Made by a program: the position numbers and the translations under genes. The notes beneath the pieces are model-generated. The model searched no databases, had not been told where the DNA came from, and worked only from the letters and a program-made list of their open reading frames with translations. From the NCBI GenBank assembly GCA_035405785.1, contig DAONJS010000007.1:62001-126000 (forward strand): a DNA stretch of 64,000 nucleotides. Direction: 5' to 3'. Below are positions 44,783 to 54,088 of this stretch, one piece after another. Within the stretch, counting starts at the first letter, position 1. Each line of letters opens with the position of its first letter. This stretch comes from BPGX01 sp035405785 (GTDB lineage: Bacteria; Bacteroidota; Bacteroidia; B-17B0; Aurantibacillaceae).

Positions 44783-46268
44783 TATTGTGTGTTCAAAAAA
44801 CTTTTCCGATAAAATTTTTAGTTTAAAGAAAATTGTTCTAACATTTTCTTTTTTAATTTTCTTAAATGTTTTATATTCTCAAAACATTATTATTCATGGC
44901 AATGCCCATCCTGCGTATATTCAAAATAATGTGAAACTGGCTCAATTATTTTTATATTCAGATTATATTACATATCAGCAAATTTTAATGGATAAAGATT
45001 CTTTAGATTCAAAAGGAAGATTTACATTGAAATTATATTCAGATAAAATACAACCTGTTATTATTAAGTTATCTAATGCAGTTGCAAAATTATATGTTGA
45101 ACCACCGCAACAGGGAATTCGTGAGTATATTATTAAAGTTTATCCTCCTGATTCTATCAAAGTAAATACAAATGATATTGAACTAAACGCAAACATTTCT
45201 ATTCTGACTTATGATACCACTGAACTGAATTCATTAATTTTTGATTTTAATAAATTATACAATCGTTATCTTGAAGAAGCAACAACAAAATTTATCAACA
45301 GAACTAATTTGTTTAAAAAATTAGATAGTATTTTAGTAGATGCAAAAAATACTTTCCAAAAAAATAATCATCCATATTTTAGTAATTACATTGATTACAA
45401 CATTGCCAATTTGAATGCCAATGCTACAAGAAATAAAAATACACTTGCTAATATATTTTTAATTAAAAAGCCCGTTCAGGTGAATAATTACGAGTATATG
45501 GAATTTTTTAATTCTTTTTTCAAAGATTACTTAATTGCAGATATAACCAAACAAACCAAACAAACTATTTATTATGTTGTCAATAAAAGCACAAACATTA
45601 AGCAATTGATGGATTATGTAAAAGATGATAATTTACTTTCATCTAATGATACATTAAAGGAATTAGTGCTTATTCAAAATCTATATCACTTTTATTTTAA
45701 TGAAAAATTTAATCCTTATGCTGTGCAGATTTTATTAGAACAATTGCTTACTAACACAAAAATTGAACAACACAAAAAAATTTTACAAAACATTATTCAG
45801 GAACTTAATCAACTCAAACAAGGTATGCCTGCACCAGATTTTACTGCACTTACAAAAGATAGTACAGTTTTTAATTTATATTCAATTCAAAAAAAATTCA
45901 TTTATCTTAATTTCTTTTCTTTGAAAAGTCCTAACAGTTTGAAAGAACTTAAAGAAATGATTTTTTTACACAATAAATTTAATGATAAAGTAGCATTTAT
46001 AGCAGTGTGTGTAGATGATGATTTTAAAGAATTTCAGAATTTTGTAAAGCAAAACCCACAATACAAATTTTTAATACTCTGGAATTATCAGCCACTCAAT
46101 GATTTATCTGCAAAAGTAAAATATAATGTCAAAGCAACACCATTGTTTTTTTTAATAGACACACATCAGCAATTAGCATTATCTCCTGCACCTGCACCTT
46201 CTGATGGAATTTATTATCATTTTCAAAAATTGTTTAGAAAGAAAAATCCAAATAGAATTGGAAATTAG
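44775..46268 (+). CDS. TlpA-like thioredoxin-fold protein lacking the CxxC active site
   Basis: The roughly 497-residue protein begins with a hydrophobic signal (LTFSFLIFLNVLYSQ), a beta-rich DUF4369-like N-terminal part (IIIHGNAHPAYIQNN, SKGRFTLKLYS), a helical middle, and a C-terminal redoxin domain from about GMPAPDFTALTKDS. In that domain the place of the WCxxC motif reads FFSLKSPNSLKEL, with no cysteine, though the cis-proline segment KATPLFFLID remains. It therefore cannot do classic disulfide exchange. I chose the ATG at 44775, which overlaps the dusB stop; open frame further upstream is inside dusB. Function is unknown. Confidence 0.75.
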   Translation: MFNIVCSKNFSDKIFSLKKIVLTFSFLIFLNVLYSQNIIIHGNAHPAYIQNNVKLAQLFLYSDYITYQQILMDKDSLDSKGRFTLKLYSDKIQPVIIKLSNAVAKLYVEPPQQGIREYIIKVYPPDSIKVNTNDIELNANISILTYDTTELNSLIFDFNKLYNRYLEEATTKFINRTNLFKKLDSILVDAKNTFQKNNHPYFSNYIDYNIANLNANATRNKNTLANIFLIKKPVQVNNYEYMEFFNSFFKDYLIADITKQTKQTIYYVVNKSTNIKQLMDYVKDDNLLSSNDTLKELVLIQNLYHFYFNEKFNPYAVQILLEQLLTNTKIEQHKKILQNIIQELNQLKQGMPAPDFTALTKDSTVFNLYSIQKKFIYLNFFSLKSPNSLKELKEMIFLHNKFNDKVAFIAVCVDDDFKEFQNFVKQNPQYKFLILWNYQPLNDLSAKVKYNVKATPLFFLIDTHQQLALSPAPAPSDGIYYHFQKLFRKKNPNRIGN

Positions 46269-46270
46269 GT

Positions 46271-46588
46271 TTATTCACAAGGGGTCCAAAATACTTTTTC
46301 AAAATTTTGTACTTGATTATTAACGACTTTAATACCTTCTGATTCTAATAATTCCTGCATTATTGTGGGTGTAGCAAAATGATGTTTTCCTGTAAGTAAG
46401 CCGTTTCTATTAACTACTCTGTGAGCAGGAATAGTAGCATCATATTGATGTGATAAATTCATTGCATAACCGACTAATCGGGCAGATTTTGATGCCCCTA
46501 AACATTTGGCAATAGCACCATAAGTGGTAACTCTCCCTTTGGGTATTTTACGAACTATTTCATACACTTTTAAGTAAAACTCATTCAT
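46271..46588 (-). CDS. Alkyltransferase-like protein (MGMT-fold, cysteine replaced)
   Basis: This is a 105-residue MGMT-type DNA-binding domain: GRVTTYGAIAKCLGASKSARLVGYAM is the winged-helix part and IPAHRVVNRNGLL the active-site loop. True O6-methylguanine methyltransferases have PCHRV there; here the reactive cysteine is Ala, the mark of alkyltransferase-like proteins that bind O6-alkylguanine and recruit excision repair. The ATG at 46588 fits the family length; a frame open to 46609 adds 7 residues and overlaps more of the transporter gene. It converges tightly with the TlpA-like gene (2 bp). Confidence 0.83.
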   Translation of the reverse strand: MNEFYLKVYEIVRKIPKGRVTTYGAIAKCLGASKSARLVGYAMNLSHQYDATIPAHRVVNRNGLLTGKHHFATPTIMQELLESEGIKVVNNQVQNFEKVFWTPCE

Positions 46589-47234
46589 CTGATGGCACCC
46601 ATTTTTCAATTAAAAAATGTCCTAAATAAATAAGCGGTATTAAAGCAACAGCCACTATCAATTTGAATACATAACCATAAGTAGCATTTTCAATAAAATC
46701 TGAAAGTGACCAATAACCGGGAATTACAAAAGCAATAAACTGCACTACAAAAGTATCTACTAACTGACTGATGATAGTGCTGCCAGTGGCTCTTAACCAT
46801 ATTAGATACTTACCAGTTGCTTTGCGAATAAGCCAAAAAGTATAAACATCTACTAATTGTGAAATAATGAATGCAGTGATGCTTCCAATGATTATCCATT
46901 GCGATTGTCCAAAAACTGTATTGAATACAGCATCATTAACAGGCGAGAAATTAACAGCAGGAATTTTCATTGCAATTGTGAGAATTATATAAATGTAAAT
47001 GATTAACCCAACTGTAATGAAAGTCAATTTTCTTACACCATCTTTTCCAAAATGTTCATTGATTAAATCAGTTAATAAAAAAACAACTGGCCATAAAATG
47101 ATACCAATGCTTTGTGTAAATAAACCAAAAAAATTCACCAGTTTTCCACCAATTATTTCAGCAACTATAGCATTAGAAACAAAGAAACCTGCTAATACTA
47201 AAAAAACAATATCTTTTTTATTTTTGAAATCCAT
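46581..47234 (-). CDS. Queuosine precursor transporter (YhhQ/VUT family)
   Basis: The 217-residue membrane protein has six or so helices and the VUT family landmarks VSNAIVAEIIGGKL at the start, WPVVFLLTDLINEHFGKDGVR and, in the middle, STIISQLVDTFVVQFIAF. Relatives import preQ0/preQ1 or related 7-deazaguanines for queuosine synthesis in tRNA. The end overlaps the alkyltransferase-like gene by 8 bp, so they are likely co-transcribed. dusB, another tRNA modification gene, is close by on the other strand. Confidence 0.88.
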   Translation of the reverse strand: MDFKNKKDIVFLVLAGFFVSNAIVAEIIGGKLVNFFGLFTQSIGIILWPVVFLLTDLINEHFGKDGVRKLTFITVGLIIYIYIILTIAMKIPAVNFSPVNDAVFNTVFGQSQWIIIGSITAFIISQLVDVYTFWLIRKATGKYLIWLRATGSTIISQLVDTFVVQFIAFVIPGYWSLSDFIENATYGYVFKLIVAVALIPLIYLGHFLIEKWVPSDE

Positions 47235-47250
47235 TCAATAACAAAACAAA

Positions 47251-49236
47251 TTATTTCAACTTATATACTTCAATTCTTGCTCTTCTATGCTTGGCGTGGA
47301 TGCCATCAGGACATTTATCTAAATCTTTTTCAAAGCAATATCTTTCAGCTCCTTTGGCTATTACTTCTAATATCTTCACTTTTTTATTTGTATAAAAATC
47401 AGCTACTTTTTTAGCACGATTGAAAGATAATTGTTTATTCAATTCATCTGAACCATACATATCTGCATATCCGTATATTTTTACAGCAAGATTATATTTT
47501 TTCAATATCTCAGCATTTTTTTCAAGTTTTGAAATATATTCATCTTTAATATCGTGTTTATAAAAATCAAAATAAACAGAAGTAGTATCATAGCCCAATT
47601 TTGCAAGCATATCATAACTTACTAAACCTTTTGGTAATTTTGTAATATCCAACTCTTCTGATGTGTTTTGATTAGAAGCAATAGCGGCAGGAATGTTTGT
47701 GATAGTTTTGGTTAATAAAATTTTTTGTGGATTTAAACAAGAATCACATAATACAAGGGCTGTGAATGTAACAGTTACAGATTGATTGAAAGGCACTTTT
47801 AATTCAATGCTTTTTGAATTTTCTTTGTTTGAAGCATATTGCCATTCAGGATAATATAAACTAACAGAGGGATAATCAGGAACATTAAGCATGAAATTAG
47901 TATCATTCTTTTTATTGACTTGAATGGCAAACATGTTTTGTTCAGAAGGTTGAATATTTCTGTATTTGTCCAAGTAAAGAATTTTGTAAATATCCATATC
48001 GCCATATCCGCCTTTTCTGTAAGATGAAAAATATACATTCATTTGATTGGCATCTTCAATGTAAAAAATATCGTGGCCATAAGAGTTAATGGGTTTTCCT
48101 AAATTAACGGGTTCAGACCAACGAGTACCATCCCATTGACTTTTGAAAACATCATAATTTCCAAAACCCGGATGTCCAGTTGAAGCAAAGTATAATGTTT
48201 TTTCATCATCAGATAAAAATGGAGCTTCTTCATCATATTCTGTATTGATAGGACTACCAAGGTTTTCAGGGGCACTCCAACTTCCATCAGGATTTTTACG
48301 AGATACATAAATATCCAATCCACCAATTCCATTTTCTGATTCACTTGTAAAATATAATTTTTGACCATCTTTAGTTAAAAATGCGTGATTTTGATAATAA
48401 CTTAAATTAATAGTTTTAGATAGTGGTTTGTTTTTGGTATTGTTAATAGAGTCAAGTGCAACTTGAGTAATTTTATTGTCTTCAAAAATGAAAAGATATT
48501 TTTTATTTCCTGATACAGAAATAACAGAGCGATTTTTATTAGCTTTAATTTTCTTCTCCATAGCCGGAATGTATAAATAATCAACTTTTTCAGGGCTTCC
48601 ATTTTTTAGTTTTGCAGTATACATTGCTTCAAAATATTTTCCATCCCATTCATTAAATTTTTCTTTTTCACTATCTTTTCTTTTGGATGTAAAATATAGT
48701 TGTTCATCAACTAATGCAGGCACATATTCAGGTGCAGAGGTATTTAAATTTTTTCCTAAATTAACTACTTTAATATCAGGATTGATTTCGTTTTTATGTT
48801 CTAATGCATATTTACAATCTTGCTTTCTTTTGATAATATCTTTTTGAAACTCTTTATCGTCGTCTTCTGTTGCAACTGCATCATCTAATTTATTTAATAA
48901 TTGAAGGGCTTTTTCAAACTCACCAACAAACTGATAAGATTTTGCAAGGGCATAAATTACATCGGCAGATGTATCTTTTGGGCTATGATTATAAGCATTT
49001 TCAAGATATGGCAAAGCATCTTCATACAAATTCATATAATTACATAACATCGCACCAAGAGCGGCATTCGCTTTATAGTTATCTTTATCAATTTCTAATG
49101 CTTTTTTGTAAGATGCTATTGCTTTATCAATTTTTGTGGCAGCGGTGTATCGCTCTGCTTGTTTAATATACTTATTTACAGAGTTACATGAATAAATTAA
49201 TATTAAAATTACTAATGTAAAGATGTTTTTATTCAT
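47251..49236 (-). CDS. TPR-PD40-OmpA outer-membrane lipoprotein, PorE-like
   Basis: The 661-residue lipoprotein has lipobox LILIYSC followed by NS. In order come TPR helices (about 25-165: KAIASYKKALEIDKDNYKANAAL, EDALPYLENAYN), a WD40-like beta-propeller (about 190-420, repeats such as LYFTSESENGIGGLDIYVS, LYFASTGHPGFGNYDVFKS, VYFSSYRKGGYGDMDIYKI), a linker beta domain, and an OmpA C-terminal peptidoglycan-binding domain (IYGYADMYGSDELNKQLSFN, RAKKVADFY). This order and length are those of PorE, the T9SS component that ties the machinery to peptidoglycan. The ATG at 49236 was chosen over one 60 bp upstream because it gives a clean signal peptide and lies right after a promoter. Confidence 0.8.
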   Translation of the reverse strand: MNKNIFTLVILILIYSCNSVNKYIKQAERYTAATKIDKAIASYKKALEIDKDNYKANAALGAMLCNYMNLYEDALPYLENAYNHSPKDTSADVIYALAKSYQFVGEFEKALQLLNKLDDAVATEDDDKEFQKDIIKRKQDCKYALEHKNEINPDIKVVNLGKNLNTSAPEYVPALVDEQLYFTSKRKDSEKEKFNEWDGKYFEAMYTAKLKNGSPEKVDYLYIPAMEKKIKANKNRSVISVSGNKKYLFIFEDNKITQVALDSINNTKNKPLSKTINLSYYQNHAFLTKDGQKLYFTSESENGIGGLDIYVSRKNPDGSWSAPENLGSPINTEYDEEAPFLSDDEKTLYFASTGHPGFGNYDVFKSQWDGTRWSEPVNLGKPINSYGHDIFYIEDANQMNVYFSSYRKGGYGDMDIYKILYLDKYRNIQPSEQNMFAIQVNKKNDTNFMLNVPDYPSVSLYYPEWQYASNKENSKSIELKVPFNQSVTVTFTALVLCDSCLNPQKILLTKTITNIPAAIASNQNTSEELDITKLPKGLVSYDMLAKLGYDTTSVYFDFYKHDIKDEYISKLEKNAEILKKYNLAVKIYGYADMYGSDELNKQLSFNRAKKVADFYTNKKVKILEVIAKGAERYCFEKDLDKCPDGIHAKHRRARIEVYKLK

Positions 49237-49252
49237 TGTAAATTTTTGATGG

Positions 49253-49284
49253 CAAATATACAAAATGATTTTATTCAATATCAA
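49253..49284 (-). promoter_or_regulatory. Bacteroidota-type promoter of the PorE-like gene
   Basis: On the minus strand TTG (49284-49282) and TATATTTG (49260-49253) are 21 bp apart. The box lies between the end of anmK and the chosen ATG at 49236, so this gene can be expressed apart from galE-anmK, and the earlier ATG at 49296 would not be transcribed from it. Confidence 0.6.
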
Positions 49285-50365
49285 CAACTTCTCCACTTAT
49301 TAAATCTTTGATTGCACCAGTTGCCTGATGAAGAGAGTTTGGTATGTTTAATATCCTTAAATATCCTAAAAGTGCAAAGATGATGGCTTCTTTATATTTG
49401 ATAGTTGTGTTAACAGGAATGTGTATCTTTTTATTTTTAGAATAAAATTTTATTCTTTCAATGAGATATTGATTAAATGCTCCACCGCCTGTAATCAAAA
49501 CATTTTTTACAAAATGATGATTAATGGATTTTGAAATTTGTTGTGCAATATGTTCTACAAGTGTTGCAAGAATATCGTTTGTAGTTAATTGATATTTAGA
49601 AATGAGATGCAGATATTTTTTTTCAAAATATTCTCTGTTTAATGATTTTGGCGGATTTTGAAGTATGAATGGTAATGAATTTAATTTATCTAATAATGGT
49701 TGATGTATTTTACCTTTTCGGGCAAGTGATCCATTTTTATCAAACTTTTTATTTTGTTGTTGAGCAAAATAATTCAAGGCCATATTTGCAATGCAAATAT
49801 CAAATGCAATGTTTGTTTTTTGGATAAAAACATTAGCAATACCGCCTATATTCACACAAGCATCAAAATTTTGAAACAAAAGTTTGTCGCCAATAGGAAC
49901 AAGTGGAGCACCCTGTCCACCCATTGCTATATCTAAATTACGGAAGTTATGAATAACGGGCAACTGGCATGCTGCTGCGATTTGTGAAGCATTGCCTAAT
50001 TGAATAGAAAAACCTTTTTCTGGATAATGAAAAACAGTATGCCCATGAACAGATACAGCATCAGCGGATAATTTATTTTTTTTCAAAAAATCGGATATTT
50101 TTTTCCCTATAAATTTTCCGTAAATAACATCCTGTTCAAAAAATTGTAGTGATGAAGTTTTTCTGATATTTTCCAATATATTAAGTATGGAAGCAGGATA
50201 TTGAACAGTAGTAGCAGATAGAACTTTAAAATGAATTTGATTTTTTTGATAATAAAATTTACATACAGCAATATCTAATCCATCTAATGATGAACCAGAC
50301 ATTACACCTACAATAGTGAGTTTTGGAAATTTTTGAGAAGTTGGAAAATGTTTTTTCATTATCAA
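49271..50365 (-). CDS. anmK: Anhydro-N-acetylmuramic acid kinase
   Basis: The 364-residue kinase shows VGVMSGSSLDGLDIAVC at the start, VSVHGHTVFHYPEKGFSIQLG, RNLDIAMGGQGAPLVPIGD and CVNIGGIANVF, all hallmarks of AnmK. It opens 1,6-anhydro-MurNAc and phosphorylates it to MurNAc-6-phosphate, letting the cell reuse wall turnover products. Mpl at 2.4 kb belongs to the same recycling theme. Its start overlaps the galE stop by 4 bp. Confidence 0.93.
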   Translation of the reverse strand: MIMKKHFPTSQKFPKLTIVGVMSGSSLDGLDIAVCKFYYQKNQIHFKVLSATTVQYPASILNILENIRKTSSLQFFEQDVIYGKFIGKKISDFLKKNKLSADAVSVHGHTVFHYPEKGFSIQLGNASQIAAACQLPVIHNFRNLDIAMGGQGAPLVPIGDKLLFQNFDACVNIGGIANVFIQKTNIAFDICIANMALNYFAQQQNKKFDKNGSLARKGKIHQPLLDKLNSLPFILQNPPKSLNREYFEKKYLHLISKYQLTTNDILATLVEHIAQQISKSINHHFVKNVLITGGGAFNQYLIERIKFYSKNKKIHIPVNTTIKYKEAIIFALLGYLRILNIPNSLHQATGAIKDLISGEVVDIE

Positions 50366-51390
50366 TATCTATTTTTTCCCCATTGCCATGCAGAATACAG
50401 CATATCTTCAAGGGAATATTCGGGTTTCCAGTTTAATTCTTTCAATGCTTTATCATTATTGGCATAAATTGCTTCTACATCACCTTCTCTTCTTGGTGCA
50501 AATTTGTAATTTACTTTTTCTGATGTTACTTTTTCAAATGTTTGTATCACATCTAATACTGTATTCCCTTTACCTGTTCCTAAATTGATAACATCGTAGT
50601 AATTTTTTTCAGTAATGCTATCCATTTTCATCATGGCTAAAACATGGGCTCTTGCAATATCAGATACATGCACATAATCACGAATGGGCGTACCATCTTT
50701 GGTAGAATAATCATTGCCATATATTTCAAGGGCAGGAATTTTACCTAATACTGAGCGAATTAAATTTGGCACTAAACCAGTGAGATTGTATTTTGGTAAC
50801 TCTCCAATTAATCCTGATGAATGAGCACCAACAGGATTAAAGTATCGTAATGATAAAATCTTTAATGGTAATTTTGAAATGTATACAAGTTGTTGTAAAA
50901 TTTGTTCGCCTATTTGTTTGGTATGAGCATAAGGTGAATTTGGCAATGGTAAAGGTGTATTTTCAGTAACAGGGGAAACTTTTATATCGCCATATACAGA
51001 ACAGGATGATGAAAAAATGAAATTTGAGATTTTGTGAATGATTGCAAATTCTGATATATTGAGTAAAGATTGTATATTATTATGGTAATATTTGAATGGA
51101 TAATTTACACTTTCAGGAACGGACTTAAATGCGGCAAAGTGTATAATAGCGTGAATGTTATTGGCATAAGGTAAAAGTTTTTCAAACAATTCTTTTTGAT
51201 TACAAATATCACATTGGATAGAGATGACTTTTTTATTAGTTATTTTAAATATATTATCATAAGCCTCTTCGTATGAATTTGAAAAGTTATCAATTGAAAT
51301 GACTTCGTAATTTGTTTTTTCAAAAATTTCTACAATTGTATGGCTGCCTATGTAGCCCGATCCGCCTGTTACTACAACAAATTTTTTCAT
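50362..51390 (-). CDS. galE: UDP-glucose 4-epimerase
   Basis: The 342-residue short-chain-dehydrogenase-type epimerase has the NAD-binding GGSGYIGSHT near residue 9, the catalytic Ser region FSSSCSVYGD and the YxxxK pair in SPYAHTKQIGE, then RYFNPVGAHSSGLIGE and DGTPIRDYVHVSDIA. It interconverts UDP-glucose and UDP-galactose in the cytoplasm, feeding surface glycans. The gene is followed by a 306-bp non-coding interval filled with repeats on its upstream side. Confidence 0.95.
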   Translation of the reverse strand: MKKFVVVTGGSGYIGSHTIVEIFEKTNYEVISIDNFSNSYEEAYDNIFKITNKKVISIQCDICNQKELFEKLLPYANNIHAIIHFAAFKSVPESVNYPFKYYHNNIQSLLNISEFAIIHKISNFIFSSSCSVYGDIKVSPVTENTPLPLPNSPYAHTKQIGEQILQQLVYISKLPLKILSLRYFNPVGAHSSGLIGELPKYNLTGLVPNLIRSVLGKIPALEIYGNDYSTKDGTPIRDYVHVSDIARAHVLAMMKMDSITEKNYYDVINLGTGKGNTVLDVIQTFEKVTSEKVNYKFAPRREGDVEAIYANNDKALKELNWKPEYSLEDMLYSAWQWGKNRY

Positions 51391-51444
51391 ATTTACATTT
51401 TGTATTAATTTTGATGTTATTATTCAATCACTATTTAAATTTTT

Positions 51445-51648
51445 ACCGCGAAGACACAGAGGCGAAAAGGAAGTGAAAGATAATATAAAAATTTTCAATG
51501 CTCAATACTCAATATTCAATGCTCAAGTAATGAAAATTATAAATTGGAATGCTTTTAGGAAAAGTGCATAAAAAAATTCATGAAAATTAGTGGTTTAAAT
51601 AAGAATTGAAAATTGAACATTGAGTATTGAGCATTGAAAATTGAAAAT
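51445..51648. repeat. Repeat island with a 23-bp perfect inverted repeat built of heptads
   Basis: The 306-bp gap between galE and prc holds octads (ACCGCGAAGACACAGAGGCG and on, 51445-51469), five TTTCAAT/GCTCAAT-type heptads (51491-51527) and six heptads of the opposite orientation (51605-51648). Positions 51491-51513 and 51619-51641 are exact inverses of each other, 105 bp apart. No gene or RNA gene was recognised in the gap. Confidence 0.8.
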
Positions 51649-51696
51649 TAAAAAATCTTTGCATCATTGCGGTTTATTAAATTTTAGATCTAAATT

Positions 51697-53802
51697 TTAC
51701 TTCATCCATTTTAAAATCTTTGTCGTTTCGTAAAGGTAAGCATCTTTTTCAATATTTTTTGCCCATCTAGTTTCTCTGCCTGCTTTTGCAGTGTCTATAT
51801 CAAATTTTACTTTATTTTCTTCAGGAATAATTACATTCATATTTTCAAATTTCTTTTTATTTTCATCAAATTCTTTATTAGTTTTTCTAATCATTGCCTG
51901 ATATTCAAAAAACTTATCTTTTTGCAAATTGACTTTTGTGTTTAATTTTCTTTTTCTGTATTCACTGGCTTGTTTTTCAATTAGTTTAAATGCGTCATTG
52001 TTTTTAATACTTGCTGATGCTAATTTTTTTATTTTGTCATAATTGATTTTGTTGTATGGAATATAATTTGCAGGTGAAATTTTATCAAACGGCATAGGAT
52101 AATCTAAATCTTTTTCTCCAATATCATCAATGTATTGATAAACATTTGGAAGTTTAATATCAGGTTCTACTCCTTTGAGTTGAGTGGCATCACCATTGAT
52201 GCGATAAAATTTTTGCATTGTAATTTTTACAGAACCTGTTGGTTTAATGCTGTCATAAGAAGGTAATACATAATAATCCAAATCTACAAAAGATTGTACA
52301 GTTCCTTTTCCATAAGAGTTTGTTCCAACAATAATGGCTCTTTTGTAATCCTGCAGAGCCGCAGATACAATTTCTGATGCACTTGCACTGCTGTAATTGA
52401 TAATCACACTCATTGGGCCATCCCAAGCGATATCAGGATTTTTATCTTTGAATACATTGACATAATTCATTTTGCCACGCACCTGTACAATAGGCCCTTC
52501 TGGAATAAACAATCCTGCTAAATCTACTGCTTCTTGTAATGATCCACCACCATTATCACGCAAATCAAGAATTAAACCTTTGATGTTGTATTTTTTTAAT
52601 TTTTCAATTTCGTTTCTTACATCTCTGCTGCAATGATGTGCTCCAGTATGGGTGAAATCAGTGTAAAATGAAGGCAAATAAATATAACCATATTTTTCTT
52701 TTTCAAGTTCAATAATAAAAGATTTGGCATAAGTTTCTTCCATTTCAATTACATCACGAATTATAGGAATGACTTTTATTGAACCATCTGGTTTTTGCAC
52801 AGTTAATCTTACTTCTGTTCCTTTTGGGCCTTTAATAAGTTCAATAGCATCATCAATTTCCATATCTGTAACATCAACTGGCTCACCATCGCCTTGTGCT
52901 ACTTTAAGAATAATATCTCCTGCTTTTAATTCACCTTGCTTGTAACTTGGGCTACCTACAATAATTTCTACTACTTTAAGGACACCATCTTTTTGTTGCA
53001 AGCGAGCACCAATACCTTCAAACTGACCACTCATTGATTGATCAAACTTTTTCTTTTCTTTTGGTGGAAAGTATTCAGTATGTGGGTCATAAACATTAAT
53101 GAAGGTGTTGAGATAAGAAGCCATTCTGTCTTTGTAGGAAATTTTTTTCAATCTTTTAAACCAATCATTATTTGATTTCAAAACTTTTTGACGGGCTTTG
53201 TATTCTAATGAATCAAAAGAACTTAATTTAAATTGATGTGTTGAATCTTTTTCTAATTTTTTTCTTTCTTCTTCTTGCAATTCGTCAATTTTTAACAATA
53301 CCTGATATTTAAGCATTTTTCTCCATTCGTTTTTTAGTTCATTAATATTTTCGGCATATATTGCTTTTTCAGGATCCGCCTCATAAAACTCTTCTACATT
53401 GTAATCAAATGGTTTTGATAAAATTTCTTTATACCATTGTTCGGCATGTTCAATTCTTTGTTGAATTAATTTTAAAGTAACATCAAAAAAAGTAGTTTTA
53501 TGTTCTATCCATTCTTCGTCTAATGAATGTTTGTAGATACTTAATTGTTCAATATCACTTTTCAGTAAAAATTTTTTTCCGTAATCTAATCTTTTAAGAT
53601 ACAAATTGAAAACCTTTTCAGAGTATGTATCATCAATTTTTGGTGGTTCGTAATGATTTTGTTTAACGCTATCATAAAGAAGTTGACTTATGATTTGATA
53701 TTTATTAAAAACTAATTTAGCAGAAGTTAAAATAAGAATTATTCCTGCAAAAAGTGCAATAGGTTTCCAATTATTTAATAATTTTGATATAAAAGATTTC
53801 AT
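51697..53802 (-). CDS. prc: Tail-specific (carboxy-terminal processing) peptidase, S41 family
   Basis: The 701-residue protease is anchored by an N-terminal helix (IALFAGIILILTSAKLVF), has a long helical N-terminal domain, a PDZ domain (about 260-350: GQFEGIGARLQQKDGVLKVV, SPSYKQGELKAGDIIL) and an S41 catalytic domain with the Ser nucleophile in NYSSASASEI and Lys in TNSYGKGTVQ, plus LDLRDNGGG. It degrades or trims periplasmic proteins through their C termini, including proteins of the envelope and secretion machinery. It stands alone, flanked by repeat islands on both sides. Confidence 0.93.
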   Translation of the reverse strand: MKSFISKLLNNWKPIALFAGIILILTSAKLVFNKYQIISQLLYDSVKQNHYEPPKIDDTYSEKVFNLYLKRLDYGKKFLLKSDIEQLSIYKHSLDEEWIEHKTTFFDVTLKLIQQRIEHAEQWYKEILSKPFDYNVEEFYEADPEKAIYAENINELKNEWRKMLKYQVLLKIDELQEEERKKLEKDSTHQFKLSSFDSLEYKARQKVLKSNNDWFKRLKKISYKDRMASYLNTFINVYDPHTEYFPPKEKKKFDQSMSGQFEGIGARLQQKDGVLKVVEIIVGSPSYKQGELKAGDIILKVAQGDGEPVDVTDMEIDDAIELIKGPKGTEVRLTVQKPDGSIKVIPIIRDVIEMEETYAKSFIIELEKEKYGYIYLPSFYTDFTHTGAHHCSRDVRNEIEKLKKYNIKGLILDLRDNGGGSLQEAVDLAGLFIPEGPIVQVRGKMNYVNVFKDKNPDIAWDGPMSVIINYSSASASEIVSAALQDYKRAIIVGTNSYGKGTVQSFVDLDYYVLPSYDSIKPTGSVKITMQKFYRINGDATQLKGVEPDIKLPNVYQYIDDIGEKDLDYPMPFDKISPANYIPYNKINYDKIKKLASASIKNNDAFKLIEKQASEYRKRKLNTKVNLQKDKFFEYQAMIRKTNKEFDENKKKFENMNVIIPEENKVKFDIDTAKAGRETRWAKNIEKDAYLYETTKILKWMK

Positions 53803-53943
53803 TTGTTTTTTGCTCGCAAGATAGGGAAAAATAAATTTATTGTTGTAATACCTAATATTGAAAAAATCTTAAAAAATATCAATTAAAATTGATTTCAAAA
53901 AAATGAAGTGAATTAAAATTGAAATTTTTTACTATTTTATTTT

Positions 53944-54088
53944 ACCGCGAAGGCGCAGAGACGCAAAGTTAAATGAGTTTTGAGTTATGAGTTTTTAATT
54001 TTGAGTTACTAATTCAATACAATTAAAAACTAAACACTAAAAACTCAAAACTATTTACTATTCACTTTTCACTTTTCACTAATCATTC
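53944..54088. repeat. Composite repeat island overlapping the stop of the POT transporter
   Basis: Octads ACCGCGAAGGCGCAGAGACG lead at 53944-53968. TTTTGAG-type heptads (53977-54008) and their inverse CTAAAAA/CTCAAAA (54021-54052, identical over 32 bases to 28985-29016) can pair. TTTACTA/TTCACTT/TTCACTA heptads (54054-54081) run on into the stop codon region of the transporter gene (TGA at 54085-54083). Confidence 0.8.
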
